Below, in pieces: positions 34,317 to 44,422 of a stretch of 44,728 nt of DNA. Below the pieces are notes generated by a model. The model did not search any database. It was not told the origin of the DNA and saw only the letters and a list, made by a program, of their open reading frames with translations. Within the stretch, counting starts at the first letter, position 1. Every line of letters starts with the position of its first letter. Origin of the DNA: Gammaproteobacteria bacterium 39-13 (GTDB lineage Bacteria; Pseudomonadota; Gammaproteobacteria; Berkiellales; Berkiellaceae); assembly GCA_001898235.1 (NCBI GenBank), contig MKTN01000054.1:1-44728 (forward strand), written 5' to 3'. A program made the translations under genes and the position numbers.

Positions 34317-35057
34317 CTACAATCTTTGCCGTACGCACTCATACAAACAAATGCCTGTTGCAACTGAGACATTCAAACTAGAAACTGTACCTTGCAAAGG
34401 AATTTTGGCGATTTCATCACAAGATTCTAAGGTTAGGCGTTTTATCCCTTTTCCTTCCGCCCCCATCACAATTGCTGTGTGGCGCTTGAGATCTATCCGG
34501 CTTAAAGGTATTTCGGCTTCAGCTGCAGTACCCACCACCCATACGCCTTTATCCTGGATTTGTTTAATAAAGCGTACGATATTTGCCACTTCAACAACGG
34601 GTAATATTTGATCTGCTCCGCAGGCTACTTTACTTACCGTTGCATTTAAAGGAGCACTGTTAGCCTTAGGAACAACAACCCAATCTACTCCTAGAGCCTC
34701 AGCACTACGCAAACATGCCCCAAGATTATGAGGATCTTGAACACCATCTAATATCAATAGTAATGGCTTTTTAGACGGCTCATCTAGCCATGCAATCAGA
34801 TCTTTTTCGCCTAAAGCCACCTTCACGCGTATTTTGGCTGCAATACCTTGATGATGAGATGCTGCAGTAAGTTTGTCCAATTTAACACGAGAAACAGTCT
34901 GAATATCTAAGGCATTTGCTTTGGCTTTTACCAATAATTCTTTAAAGCGAATGCTTTCTTCTTTTTCTTGACAAAAAAGCGTCAGAATATTCTCAGGATG
35001 ATGTTCTAATGCAGCAAGCACTGCATGCATGCCGTAAATAATTTTAGTTTGGGCCAT
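34317..35057 (-). CDS. rlmB: 23S rRNA (guanosine-2'-O-)-methyltransferase RlmB
   Basis: SpoU-class methyltransferase modifying G2251 of 23S rRNA. The N-terminal substrate domain starts IIYGMHAVLAALEHHPENI; the knotted SPOUT domain shows LILDGVQDPHNLGACLRSAEALGVDWVV, VMGAEGKGIKRLT and SLNVSVATGICLYE. Length 246 matches E. coli (243). It starts nine bases after the rnr stop, so both share a transcript, as in E. coli. Confidence 0.97.
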   Translation of the reverse strand: MAQTKIIYGMHAVLAALEHHPENILTLFCQEKEESIRFKELLVKAKANALDIQTVSRVKLDKLTAASHHQGIAAKIRVKVALGEKDLIAWLDEPSKKPLLLILDGVQDPHNLGACLRSAEALGVDWVVVPKANSAPLNATVSKVACGADQILPVVEVANIVRFIKQIQDKGVWVVGTAAEAEIPLSRIDLKRHTAIVMGAEGKGIKRLTLESCDEIAKIPLQGTVSSLNVSVATGICLYECVRQRL

Positions 35058-35066
35058 GTTAGAACC

Positions 35067-37382
35067 TTATGACTTAGACTTTCGCTTGTGTTTTTTGCTG
35101 CGAGAGCGTTTCTTCTTTGCTTGTTTTTTACGCTTAGGTTGCGTTTCTTGATGTTGCGGCTTATGGCTGCCCTTATGATGTTTCTTTTGCCTGTGCTTAT
35201 CGACATGAAGTTGACCAAGGAGTTCCAAATCGATTTTTTTGGCATCAACATCTACTCGCATGACTTTCACCTCGACACTATCGCCTAAACGATAAACTGT
35301 GCGAGTTCTATCGCCAACCATCCTATGGTGACTAGAATCATAATGAAAATACTCGTTACCCAAACAAGTAACGTGCACAAGCCCTTCAACGTATATATCT
35401 TTTAATTCAACAAATAGGCCAAAGCTTGCTACGCCCGAAACAACGCCGCGAAATTCTTGCCCTATTTTATCTTGCATGTAATGACATTTTAAGGCTAGTT
35501 GAGCATCCCGTGTTGCTTCATCTGAACGACGCTCTGTTTCTGAGCATTGCATACCCAATTTTTCTAAATCTATTTCTTTTGTACCGCGTCCCTTTTTAGC
35601 ATTGTTTGCTAAAATCTCAGTAATAACCCGATGCACAATTAAATCAGGATAACGCCGAATAGGAGAGGTAAAATGCAAATAACTTGGATAAGCCAACCCA
35701 AAGTGACCTATATTTTTAGGGCTGTATTGTGCTTGACTCAAAGAACGCAGCATCACTGTTTCAATGACATGCTTATCTTCCCTACCCTGAATATGAGCAA
35801 TCAAGGAAGAAAAATCTTTTGATGTTGGTTTGGTCTTTCCAGGTAAATCAAGTCCTAATTCAGATAAAAATTGACGCAGAGCTTTGAGTTTTTCTTGCGG
35901 CGGTCTATCATGGATCCGATACAATACCCCCTGTTTATTTCGAAGTATGAATTTTGCTGCGCAAACGTTCGCTGCAAGCATACTTTCTTCTATCATCTTA
36001 TGAGCAACGTTACGCTGCTGTGGAACGATACTTTTTATCTTTCCATCTTTATCAAATAAAATACGTGTTTCTAACGTATCAAAATCAATTGCCCCACGAT
36101 GTTTTCGTTGCTTATTGAATGCTTGATATAAGGCGTGCAATGCATCTATTGAAGGTAAAAGCGGCGCATATTTTTCTCTTAAAGAGGCATTTCCCTCTAC
36201 CATTTCTGCCACTTCAGTATAAGTCAGACGCGCCTTAGAGTGCATAACCGCACGATAAAAAGTCGAACGCTGAATTTCGCCTTGACTATTAATGCTCATT
36301 TGACAAACGACACATAGTCTTGGGACATCTGGCTTAAGCGAGCAGAGCTCATTCGACAACTGCTCAGGAAGCATAGGGATCACACTACCAGGGAAATAAG
36401 TAGAATTTCCGCGGTGCATTGCCTCTTTGTCCAATGCGCTACCCGCTCGAACATAATGACTTACATCAGCGATAGCGACCCATAAACGCCATCCACCATC
36501 TCGCGCCTCACAATAAACAGCATCATCAAAATCTTTAGCATCTTCACCATCAATGGTGACCAAGGATAGATCTCTTAAATCTTTGCGATCTTGTCCTTTA
36601 AAAGATACTTTGGTTGGAAATTTTTCTGCTTCATTTTCAACCGCTTTTGGCCATTGATAAGGAATGCCAAATTTGCGAATAGCCATTTTGACTTCGATGC
36701 CAGGCGTAGATAAATCGCCCAATACTTCAATCACTTCGCCAACAGGCTCTACGTGAAAACGATATTTTTCATCTCTCAATATTTTAATTTGAACGATATT
36801 CCCACTTTCCGCCTTGTGGATCTTCTCTTTGGGCACCGTAATATTTTGGGTAAATCGTCGCTCTAAAGGGATAACTTCATAATGATGGTGCGTTTTATTC
36901 AAACGACCAATCACCAAAGGCGTCACTGCTTTCAATAACTTAACAATTCGCCCTCTGGCATAACCTTCTTTATCTATTTGAATTACTTGAACTTCAATTT
37001 CGTCACCATCGTAGTGTCCGCGCAAAGTCGGGCCTCCGAGCGTGATGGTTTCTCCTTCTTGAGTTCGCAGATACCCTTCACCTTCACGCTCGATGACCAA
37101 AGTCCCTTGATGGGTTTCTTGTGTCATGATGGGGATATAGCCTTCAGGTGATTTAAATAGCTGACCATCTCTTACCATGGCTTTTAAGCGTCTACGCAAA
37201 GCTTCTGATAAATCTGGATCTTCTAGAGAGAAATGCTTAATTAATGCACGTCGCTTCACCGGCCCTCCCCATTCAGAAAGTACAGATAAAATGTACTCTC
37301 TGCTGGGAATGGGGGTTTCGTAGTTTTGGGCCTCTCTTGCTAAGAAAGGGTCGTGTTTTGCATCAGAATTTTTCTTTGCCAT
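35067..37382 (-). CDS. rnr: Ribonuclease R
   Basis: Processive 3'-5' exoribonuclease for structured RNA and quality control. N-terminal helix-turn-helix and cold-shock domains, RNB catalytic domain with the four-Asp signature TIDGEDAKDFDDAVYCE (about 276-292), the S1 domain (QEFRGVVSGVASFGLFVELKDIYVEGLVHV) and a Lys/Arg/His-rich tail. Length 771 is close to other gammaproteobacterial RNase R. It faces divergently the tRNA-Leu gene. Confidence 0.97.
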   Translation of the reverse strand: MAKKNSDAKHDPFLAREAQNYETPIPSREYILSVLSEWGGPVKRRALIKHFSLEDPDLSEALRRRLKAMVRDGQLFKSPEGYIPIMTQETHQGTLVIEREGEGYLRTQEGETITLGGPTLRGHYDGDEIEVQVIQIDKEGYARGRIVKLLKAVTPLVIGRLNKTHHHYEVIPLERRFTQNITVPKEKIHKAESGNIVQIKILRDEKYRFHVEPVGEVIEVLGDLSTPGIEVKMAIRKFGIPYQWPKAVENEAEKFPTKVSFKGQDRKDLRDLSLVTIDGEDAKDFDDAVYCEARDGGWRLWVAIADVSHYVRAGSALDKEAMHRGNSTYFPGSVIPMLPEQLSNELCSLKPDVPRLCVVCQMSINSQGEIQRSTFYRAVMHSKARLTYTEVAEMVEGNASLREKYAPLLPSIDALHALYQAFNKQRKHRGAIDFDTLETRILFDKDGKIKSIVPQQRNVAHKMIEESMLAANVCAAKFILRNKQGVLYRIHDRPPQEKLKALRQFLSELGLDLPGKTKPTSKDFSSLIAHIQGREDKHVIETVMLRSLSQAQYSPKNIGHFGLAYPSYLHFTSPIRRYPDLIVHRVITEILANNAKKGRGTKEIDLEKLGMQCSETERRSDEATRDAQLALKCHYMQDKIGQEFRGVVSGVASFGLFVELKDIYVEGLVHVTCLGNEYFHYDSSHHRMVGDRTRTVYRLGDSVEVKVMRVDVDAKKIDLELLGQLHVDKHRQKKHHKGSHKPQHQETQPKRKKQAKKKRSRSKKHKRKSKS

Positions 37383-37392
37383 ATTGTTTATA

Positions 37393-37421
37393 TTGACATC
37401 TTCCTTAGCACAAGCTAGATT
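37393..37421 (+). promoter_or_regulatory. Promoter of the tRNA-Leu gene
   Basis: -35 TTGACA at 37393-37398, 17-base spacer, -10 TAGATT at 37416-37421, followed by CCGCC. The mature tRNA begins 32 bases after the -10. Confidence 0.7.
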
Positions 37422-37453
37422 CCGCCTTCTAAGTGAGGGTCAATCCTTTGCTT

Positions 37454-37540
37454 GCCGAGGTGGTGAAACTGGTAGACACGCAAGTTTCAGGTACTTGTGG
37501 AGGAAACTCCTTGGAGGTTCAAGTCCTCTCCTCGGCACCA
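37454..37540 (+). tRNA. tRNA-Leu (anticodon CAG)
   Basis: Eighty-seven bases including encoded CCA. The acceptor stem GCCGAGG pairs with CCTCGGC; the anticodon loop is TTCAGGT (anticodon CAG) within CAAGT/ACTTG. A long variable arm (GGAGGAAACTCC) marks it as class II, and the T loop is GTTCAAG. It lies between rnr (divergent) and purA (convergent). Confidence 0.96.
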
Positions 37541-37571
37541 CTCTTTCGTCCATTTGTGTATCTATTCCTAA

Positions 37572-38888
<1,317 letters not shown>

Positions 38889-38891
38889 TCA

Positions 38892-39089
38892 TTAAAAATA
38901 GATTTGTCGAAATATGTATAAAAGAACTGCACCCATTAGCATGCTGGAGAGTCCCATTATCCTAAGCGCGGTATCAGATTGATCAGCGACTGTTCGAAGA
39001 ACGATGCGCCATCGTGCTGGACTCACAAATGGCATAATACCTTCAAAAACGAATAATAACGCCATCGCTGCAAAGAGATCATCCCACAT
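38892..39089 (-). CDS. DUF2065 family small membrane protein (YjeT-like)
   Basis: Two membrane helices, about residues 2-20 and 45-62 of 65, with the family pattern LFAAMALLFVFEGIMPFVSPARWR and ALRIMGLSSMLMGAVLLY. Function unknown; the gene is conserved between hflC and purA. I use the ATG at 39089; a GTG at 39098 would add three residues. It follows an hflC terminator. Confidence 0.85.
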   Translation of the reverse strand: MWDDLFAAMALLFVFEGIMPFVSPARWRIVLRTVADQSDTALRIMGLSSMLMGAVLLYIFRQIYF

Positions 39090-39108
39090 TACTACCACCC
39101 AAAAAAAA

Positions 39109-39129
39109 GGCGGGCGCTTAGCGCCCGCT
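39109..39129 (-). terminator. Rho-independent terminator after hflC
   Basis: GC-rich stem GCGGGCGC/GCGCCCGC (39110-39117 and 39121-39128), TTA loop, with eight T on the minus-strand side (39101-39108). It separates the hflX-hflK-hflC group from DUF2065-purA. Confidence 0.88.
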
Positions 39130-39189
39130 ATCTTTTGCTGCCCATTATAGTCCTGGGTGACTATATGCGCTTTTTATTTTGAAATAAAA

Positions 39190-40110
39190 CTAGCTTTTTC
39201 TATTCTCAGCTTGCGCGCTTTGTGCGCCATTTCGCCGAAAATATTTGAAAAAAGCATCATCCGGTTTGATTACTAGCATATCATTATTACGTTTGAATGT
39301 CTCCCGATACGCCTCTAAGCTGCGATAGAAACTATAGAACTCGGGGTCTTTCCCGTAAATGTCCGCGTAAATTTTAGCCGCTTGAGCATCACCTTCACCA
39401 CGAACCTGGTTCGCTTGCCGCTCTGCTTGTGCGCCAATCACGATAACCTTGGCGTCCGCGTCGGCACGGATAGCTTCTGCGCGTGAATGTCCTTGAGCAC
39501 GATGCTCTGAAGCCACTCTTTGGCGCTCTGTGCGCATTAAATTAAAAACGGCTTCACTGACTTCATCGGGCAAATCAATCCGAACGATCCGTGCATCTAC
39601 TACTTCTACCCCTAATGTCTTAGCTGCATTATTAGCATCATGGCGGATTTTATCCATCACACTTTGCCTATCATGAGAAACAACATCGTTGAGCTTACGT
39701 CGACCAAATTCACCACGTAATCCATCAACCATCTTTTCTCTTAATAACTGCTCAGCTCTAACTTTATTACCACCAGTTGTATTGTAAAATTTAGCAAAAT
39801 CGATGATGCGCCATTTTGTAAATAAATCTACAATCAGCTCTTTCTTCTCTTGAGTTGGGATCCGTGAAGAAGAAATCTCTAATGATTGAATTCGCTTATC
39901 AAAATATCGCACGCTATCAATCAAGGGAAGTTTTACTCTCAACCCAGGCATCAATACTTCAGCTTGATCGGTTTTTGGATCAACAATAATCGTTCCTAAG
40001 CGCAATACAATTGCTCGTTGCGTTTCCTCAACAACAAATAAGCACAATCCTGCAAATAGGATCCCTACAACAACCAGCACCAACGCTAATGTTTTGGTTC
40101 TACTATTCAT
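39190..40110 (-). CDS. hflC: FtsH modulator HflC
   Basis: SPFH-family membrane protein with one N-terminal membrane anchor (residues about 7-27). It forms with HflK a cage around FtsH protease and tunes its activity. Typical segments are EETQRAIVLRLG, TKWRIIDFAKFY, DARIVRIDLPDEVSEAVFNLMRTERQRVASEHRAQG and EFYSFYRSLEAYRETF. Length 306. It follows hflK by three bases. Confidence 0.96.
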   Translation of the reverse strand: MNSRTKTLALVLVVVGILFAGLCLFVVEETQRAIVLRLGTIIVDPKTDQAEVLMPGLRVKLPLIDSVRYFDKRIQSLEISSSRIPTQEKKELIVDLFTKWRIIDFAKFYNTTGGNKVRAEQLLREKMVDGLRGEFGRRKLNDVVSHDRQSVMDKIRHDANNAAKTLGVEVVDARIVRIDLPDEVSEAVFNLMRTERQRVASEHRAQGHSRAEAIRADADAKVIVIGAQAERQANQVRGEGDAQAAKIYADIYGKDPEFYSFYRSLEAYRETFKRNNDMLVIKPDDAFFKYFRRNGAQSAQAENRKS

Positions 40111-40113
40111 ATC

Positions 40114-41316
40114 TTACGCTCCATTACGCGAGGGACGCTCAGCATCTTCATAAGTAGGTCTACGACTGATATTTCGAGAAAGTGAACTCATCCCCTGATT
40201 GGGTTTATCAATCGCTGACTGTGGTCCGTCGTCATCTTCTCTTGGTTGTTGCGCGAGATTCTCATTACGCTGCTGTAACAATCTATCTAATGGTAAATAC
40301 AACACATTATTTGAACCATTCACATCAACAAACACTTTTGGCGTATTTGAATAAACATCTTGTAAGGTATCAATAAAGAGCCTTTCTCGAGTCACTTGTG
40401 GTGCGCGCTGATATTCAGGCAAAATTTCTGCAAATTTAGCTGTCTTTCCTTGCGCTTCCAATATAACTCTTTCCTTATATGCGCGTCCTTCTTCAAAAGT
40501 TCGCTTAGCGCGGCCTTCTGCAATAGGAATAATTTTTCGAGCATACGCCTCTGCTTCGTTAACAAGACGCTCTTCGTCTTGTTGGGCTTTAATAGCATCA
40601 TCAAAAGCAGGTTTTACTTGTTCTGGCGCCTTGGTCTGCTGCATCGCCAAATCGGAGATTTCCAATCCAGACTGATAATTATTCAAATTGGTTTGGATCT
40701 GCCTGCGGATCTCAGCACTAATTTCACTTCTACCGCTGGTTAATACCTCGTTAAGTGTAGATTGCCCAACCACAGCACGTAACGCACTTTCAGAAACATC
40801 TTTAAGACTCTTAGCGGGATCCACTAAGTTAAAGAGGTAATCCTTCGCGTTGTTAATGCGGTATTGAACAGCAATTTCAGCGCTCACAATATTCTCATCT
40901 TTGGTCAGCATCAAACCACCCGGTTTAATGGTTTTGACTTCCTGAACATTCAACACTTCTTTCGTTTCGATAAAGGGAGCAATCCAATGAGGTCCTGGCC
41001 CATACGTTCCAACGTAGCGTCCAAATCTTAATACCACAGCTTCTTCTGGGGGCTCTACCACATAGATTCCGCTAATCACGTAGGCTAGCAATGCAATCAC
41101 ACCGATTAAAGTAAAGCCAAATGCGCGGCTTGAAGCAGGTTTGCCGGTATTTCCTATGCCTGCCCCTCCATCGCCTTGACCAAATACGGAGCGCAATTTG
41201 CGATGAAGCTGACGCAATGCTTCATCTATGTTAGGAGGACCTTCCTCCTCTTGGCGTCCCCATGGATCTTTTTTCTTACCTTTGTCATCCCGATCACCGG
41301 GTTCATTCCAGGACAT
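40114..41316 (-). CDS. hflK: FtsH modulator HflK
   Basis: Partner of HflC. A Gly/Asp/Pro-rich cytoplasmic N-terminus, one membrane helix (about 66-86), then the SPFH domain (VEPPEEAVVLRFG, YGPGPHWIAPFIET, DENIVSAEIAVQYRI) and a helical region rich in Glu/Lys (about 220-290). Length 400, close to E. coli (419). It lies between hflX and hflC. Confidence 0.96.
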   Translation of the reverse strand: MSWNEPGDRDDKGKKKDPWGRQEEEGPPNIDEALRQLHRKLRSVFGQGDGGAGIGNTGKPASSRAFGFTLIGVIALLAYVISGIYVVEPPEEAVVLRFGRYVGTYGPGPHWIAPFIETKEVLNVQEVKTIKPGGLMLTKDENIVSAEIAVQYRINNAKDYLFNLVDPAKSLKDVSESALRAVVGQSTLNEVLTSGRSEISAEIRRQIQTNLNNYQSGLEISDLAMQQTKAPEQVKPAFDDAIKAQQDEERLVNEAEAYARKIIPIAEGRAKRTFEEGRAYKERVILEAQGKTAKFAEILPEYQRAPQVTRERLFIDTLQDVYSNTPKVFVDVNGSNNVLYLPLDRLLQQRNENLAQQPREDDDGPQSAIDKPNQGMSSLSRNISRRPTYEDAERPSRNGA

Positions 41317-41333
41317 GTCTAACCCTCTTTTGT

Positions 41334-42638
41334 TTACAATGCGCTAAAAGCTTGTGATAACCCAGCATATTGCTGGCAAAGTTTATCCCATTGAAATTTT
41401 GTTAAATTTATAACTAAATCCCATCCCCCTTCAGCGTTCGCAATATCTTGAATCACAACACGAAATGCATATAGTTGTGCGCGCAGCTGTCCTTGTTCAG
41501 GGGTTAAATGTAATACACCATGCACCCTATCGATACTTAGCCTACCTTGCAACGCCTCTCGCAGCAAATCTAAGCCTATCCCCTTTAATGCTGACACCCA
41601 TAACTTAGTTATTTTCCCATCTTTATCGCGTTCAGCAAGACCTGCATGATATGCAGGATCATTTAACAAGTCAGCTTTGTTGAAGACAAGTAATTGTGGA
41701 ATTGTTTCTGCACCTATCTCTGCAAGAACTTGGTTAACTTGATGAATATTATCCTCATATTTTTCGTCACTTGCATCAACAACATGTATTAACAAAGATG
41801 CAGTAGCTGTCTCTTCAAGCGTTGCACGAAAAGCATCCACAAGTGTATGCGGTAATTGTCTGATAAAACCAACGGTATCCGCTATGACTATTTTGCCAAG
41901 ACCCGCGACCTCTAGTGAACGCAAAGTCGGATCTAGAGTTGCAAACAATTGGTTAGCAACCCATACATCAGCTCCAGTTAAAGTATTAAATAAAGTCGAT
42001 TTTCCTGCATTAGTATATCCAACTAAGGCGATTGTTGGCACTTGGGCACGTTGGCGAGCATTACGTCCCTGCTGGCGTTGGCTTCTTACTTTCTCTAAAC
42101 GTTTTTCAATAGTTAGGATCCGCGCTCTAATAAGCCGGCGATCCACTTCTAATTGTGTCTCCCCCGGGCCACCGCGTAAACCAATTCCCCCTTTTTGTCT
42201 CTCTAAATGCGTCCAAATACGCACTAAACGAGTGGACATATGCTCTAATTGGGCCAACTCAACTTGAAGCTTTCCTTCAAAAGTTCGTGCCCGTTGAGCA
42301 AAGATATCTAAAATTAGCCCTGTCCGAGACATAACACGGCATTTAACATACCGTTGGACGTTTCTTTCTTGTGAAGGCGTTAATTCGTGATTAAAAATCA
42401 CCAATGTTGCGTCATTAAGGGTAATGACCTGCAATATTTCCTCTAATTTTCCTTTACCGACATAGTATTTAGGATCAGGCTTATCTCGAAGCCCAGTTAC
42501 CGTTGCTACAGGTGTGATCCCAGCTGCTAAGGTTAACTCACTGAATTCGTGAAGATCGGCTTGCTCAAAGAGGTGACGAAAATTAACGTGGACAAGAACA
42601 GCCCGTTCAGCGCTGCTAGGCCGCTCAAACAAATTCAT
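41334..42638 (-). CDS. hflX: Ribosome-associated GTPase HflX
   Basis: Obg/HflX-family GTPase that splits stalled ribosomes, particularly after heat stress. N-terminal HflX domain (DPKYYVGKGKLEEIL), helical linker GGIGLRGGPGETQLEVDRR, then G1 GYTNAGKSTLFN, G3 DTVGFI, G4 NKAD and G5 SALKG. Length 434. It starts 196 bases after hfq, a gap filled by an ERIC-like element. Confidence 0.96.
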   Translation of the reverse strand: MNLFERPSSAERAVLVHVNFRHLFEQADLHEFSELTLAAGITPVATVTGLRDKPDPKYYVGKGKLEEILQVITLNDATLVIFNHELTPSQERNVQRYVKCRVMSRTGLILDIFAQRARTFEGKLQVELAQLEHMSTRLVRIWTHLERQKGGIGLRGGPGETQLEVDRRLIRARILTIEKRLEKVRSQRQQGRNARQRAQVPTIALVGYTNAGKSTLFNTLTGADVWVANQLFATLDPTLRSLEVAGLGKIVIADTVGFIRQLPHTLVDAFRATLEETATASLLIHVVDASDEKYEDNIHQVNQVLAEIGAETIPQLLVFNKADLLNDPAYHAGLAERDKDGKITKLWVSALKGIGLDLLREALQGRLSIDRVHGVLHLTPEQGQLRAQLYAFRVVIQDIANAEGGWDLVINLTKFQWDKLCQQYAGLSQAFSAL

Positions 42639-42660
42639 AGCTCCTTTTAAGAAGGCCAGG

Positions 42661-42738
42661 TATTACTCTTTCCATTTTATTTAATTTAGACTGTGCCTGC
42701 TTTTCAACCCAGTCGTGTACTTTATGTACACTCCTGGG
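42661..42738 (-). repeat. ERIC-like intergenic palindrome, copy B
   Basis: On the minus strand: CCCAG-GA-GTGTAC-ATAAA-GTACAC-GA-CTGGG, ending in TAAAATGGAAAGAGTAATA. The hairpin spans 42708-42738. The layout, including the two GA mismatch pairs, matches the enterobacterial ERIC centre CCCCAG-GA-GCTTAC-ATAA-GTAAGT-GA-CTGGGG as I know it, with both inner arms changed together. It sits between hfq and hflX. Confidence 0.8.
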
Positions 42739-42833
42739 AATTCGCTTTCTTGTCGCCTTGCCTAAATTGGTTCGAGTATTTATCACCTGTCCCCAGGTAA
42801 TCTGTTGCTCTTAAATCAATGCGGAAGGGCTTA

Positions 42834-43097
42834 CTATACATTACCTGCGCCAAAATCATCACCATTTTGTCCTACTAAAGGTAGTTTGCTGGTGATATTT
42901 CTTGCTGGTACGACAGTGGAAATAGCATGTTTGTAAACCATTTGACTTACACTATTCTTTAACAAGACAACAAATTGATCAAACGACTCAACCTGACCTT
43001 GCAATTTAATACCATTCACGAGGTAGATTGAGACGGGAATTTTCTCTTTACGCAGTGCATTGAGAAAAGGGTCTTGCAAAGATTGCCCTTTTGGCAT
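42834..43097 (-). CDS. hfq: RNA chaperone Hfq
   Basis: Sm-like hexamer that pairs small RNAs with mRNA targets. [64 protein letters not shown] is nearly the E. coli core, containing Sm1 and the Sm2 YKHAIST. The tail is short (87 residues). In E. coli it follows mutL and miaA; here the upstream neighbour is a TPM protein instead. Confidence 0.98.
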   Translation of the reverse strand: MPKGQSLQDPFLNALRKEKIPVSIYLVNGIKLQGQVESFDQFVVLLKNSVSQMVYKHAISTVVPARNITSKLPLVGQNGDDFGAGNV

Positions 43098-43304
43098 TGG
43101 ACCTCTCCTTATTTTAATTACGTTGTCTTACGACTTACCTTCCCTTGTCAATGCCATATTATCACGGGTTTAACCTAAAGCTAAATGGCCAAACATCGCC
43201 ATTAAACAAATGGATGCAATTAGCCGGTTAACTTTGGGAATTAATAGTTGTATATACTCATAACATAGGGTTTTTAAGCTAAGCGCTAGCCATTTAGTAT
43301 ACAT

Positions 43305-44135
43305 CTACTCTTTAAGTTTTCCCTTATAAGCAAAACTTTCAAGTAGCATTTTTTCTTCCAAGGACAAATGGTCAAAAACAGGTTGGCTATCTTGCGATAC
43401 ATCTTCCCACTCAGGACGCTTTAAATATTGTCTTAAAGTAAACCAAATGCCGGCGATGAGTAAAAATGCTGATAACACTTTTAAAGGCATTAACAAATAA
43501 TAACCTTGCAGCCAGTCAGCAGTCAGGGTCAAAACAGAAGGACCTTGCTTAGCCGGCAGCTCCTCTAACACTGTAACTAATGCAATAACGCCTTCAGTAG
43601 CTGCTTTTTCTATATTTCCTGTAGCCAATATAGGCTGAATAATCCCCTGCTTAACACGATGTGTATTTTCATGAAAAGAAGCATTATTTTGAAGATTTTT
43701 ACCTAAAATAATATCACTTTCACCTCTTGCAGCATGAATGATGAAATACACTGTCTTATTCAACGCCAAAGAAGGATCTCTATTTTCCCATTCTGACACC
43801 ACACGTTTCGCTTCGATTTGTGCCATTTCATGTGAAGCAAAACGAAGCACCATCACACGGACATGAACGTTACGATTTCGTGCAGATTCAGCAAGCACAT
43901 TGGTAATACTCGCAGATACAGCTGGAGAAAGTATCTGATGTTCATCAATGACCCATGGGGTTTTGGGTATTTCATTTGCATGGAGCGCGCTCTTGAAGTG
44001 TGTGCCAAAAGTCAAAGCAACACACAAAAATACTTTGAAAAAATTCAGGCAAAACACTCTTCCTAGGAAATAAGTCCAGACAAGTAATGGCCATGCCAAT
44101 AAAGAGGTTGGTCCCTCAAATTGCAAATTGCGCAT
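43305..44135 (-). CDS. TPM-domain membrane protein
   Basis: A TPM (TLP18.3/Psb32/MOLO-1) domain from about residue 58 to 195 (WVIDEHQILSPAVSASI, VHVRVMVLRFASHEMAQIEAKRVVSEWENRDPS, TVYFIIHAARGESDIILG), then a single membrane helix at about 215-238 and a cytosolic tail. The N-terminus has a signal peptide-like stretch ending ALHA before NEIPKTP. The first ATG has no good ribosome site; an internal GTG at 44057 would give a cleaner signal peptide (MFCLNFFKVFLC) but its AGGA is only three bases away. It lies next to lemA, as often seen. The role is unknown. Confidence 0.85.
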   Translation of the reverse strand: MRNLQFEGPTSLLAWPLLVWTYFLGRVFCLNFFKVFLCVALTFGTHFKSALHANEIPKTPWVIDEHQILSPAVSASITNVLAESARNRNVHVRVMVLRFASHEMAQIEAKRVVSEWENRDPSLALNKTVYFIIHAARGESDIILGKNLQNNASFHENTHRVKQGIIQPILATGNIEKAATEGVIALVTVLEELPAKQGPSVLTLTADWLQGYYLLMPLKVLSAFLLIAGIWFTLRQYLKRPEWEDVSQDSQPVFDHLSLEEKMLLESFAYKGKLKE

Positions 44136-44422
44136 AGGTTTTAAACCGAAGGTAAAAAATAAATCTAGTATAAATAGTTCATTTATTCGCTTTCAATCAT
44201 ATTTATCTACCAATTTGCCCATGTCGTCTTAATACGCAATCATCGAGCTATTCCAAGATTTTATTGGGCCATTTATCGGAACGGAAGGAACACTGGTCAA
44301 AAAAAAACTTAAGGTTTTGCACACACCTTTTTCGACAATTTTACCCTCATGTACTTTGGTAGCGCCAGATTTAGGTACTCGAAATGAAATGTGCTATGAC
44401 AATAGTTCACAAAATAGGATGC
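44136..44422. other. lemA-TPM intergenic region
   Basis: I see no gene here. On the minus strand a weak AAAAC/GTTTT element with a T-run (44301-44317) may be an attenuating terminator after lemA. Nothing else stands out. Confidence 0.3.

Noticed and set aside
34180-34611. Plus-strand open frame over the REP cluster and rlmB
   Set aside because: It translates the REP hairpins and the antisense of rlmB; the product is low-quality basic sequence.
42708-42738. Hairpin after hfq as an ordinary terminator
   Set aside because: No T-run follows it on the minus strand, and its layout fits an ERIC-like repeat better.
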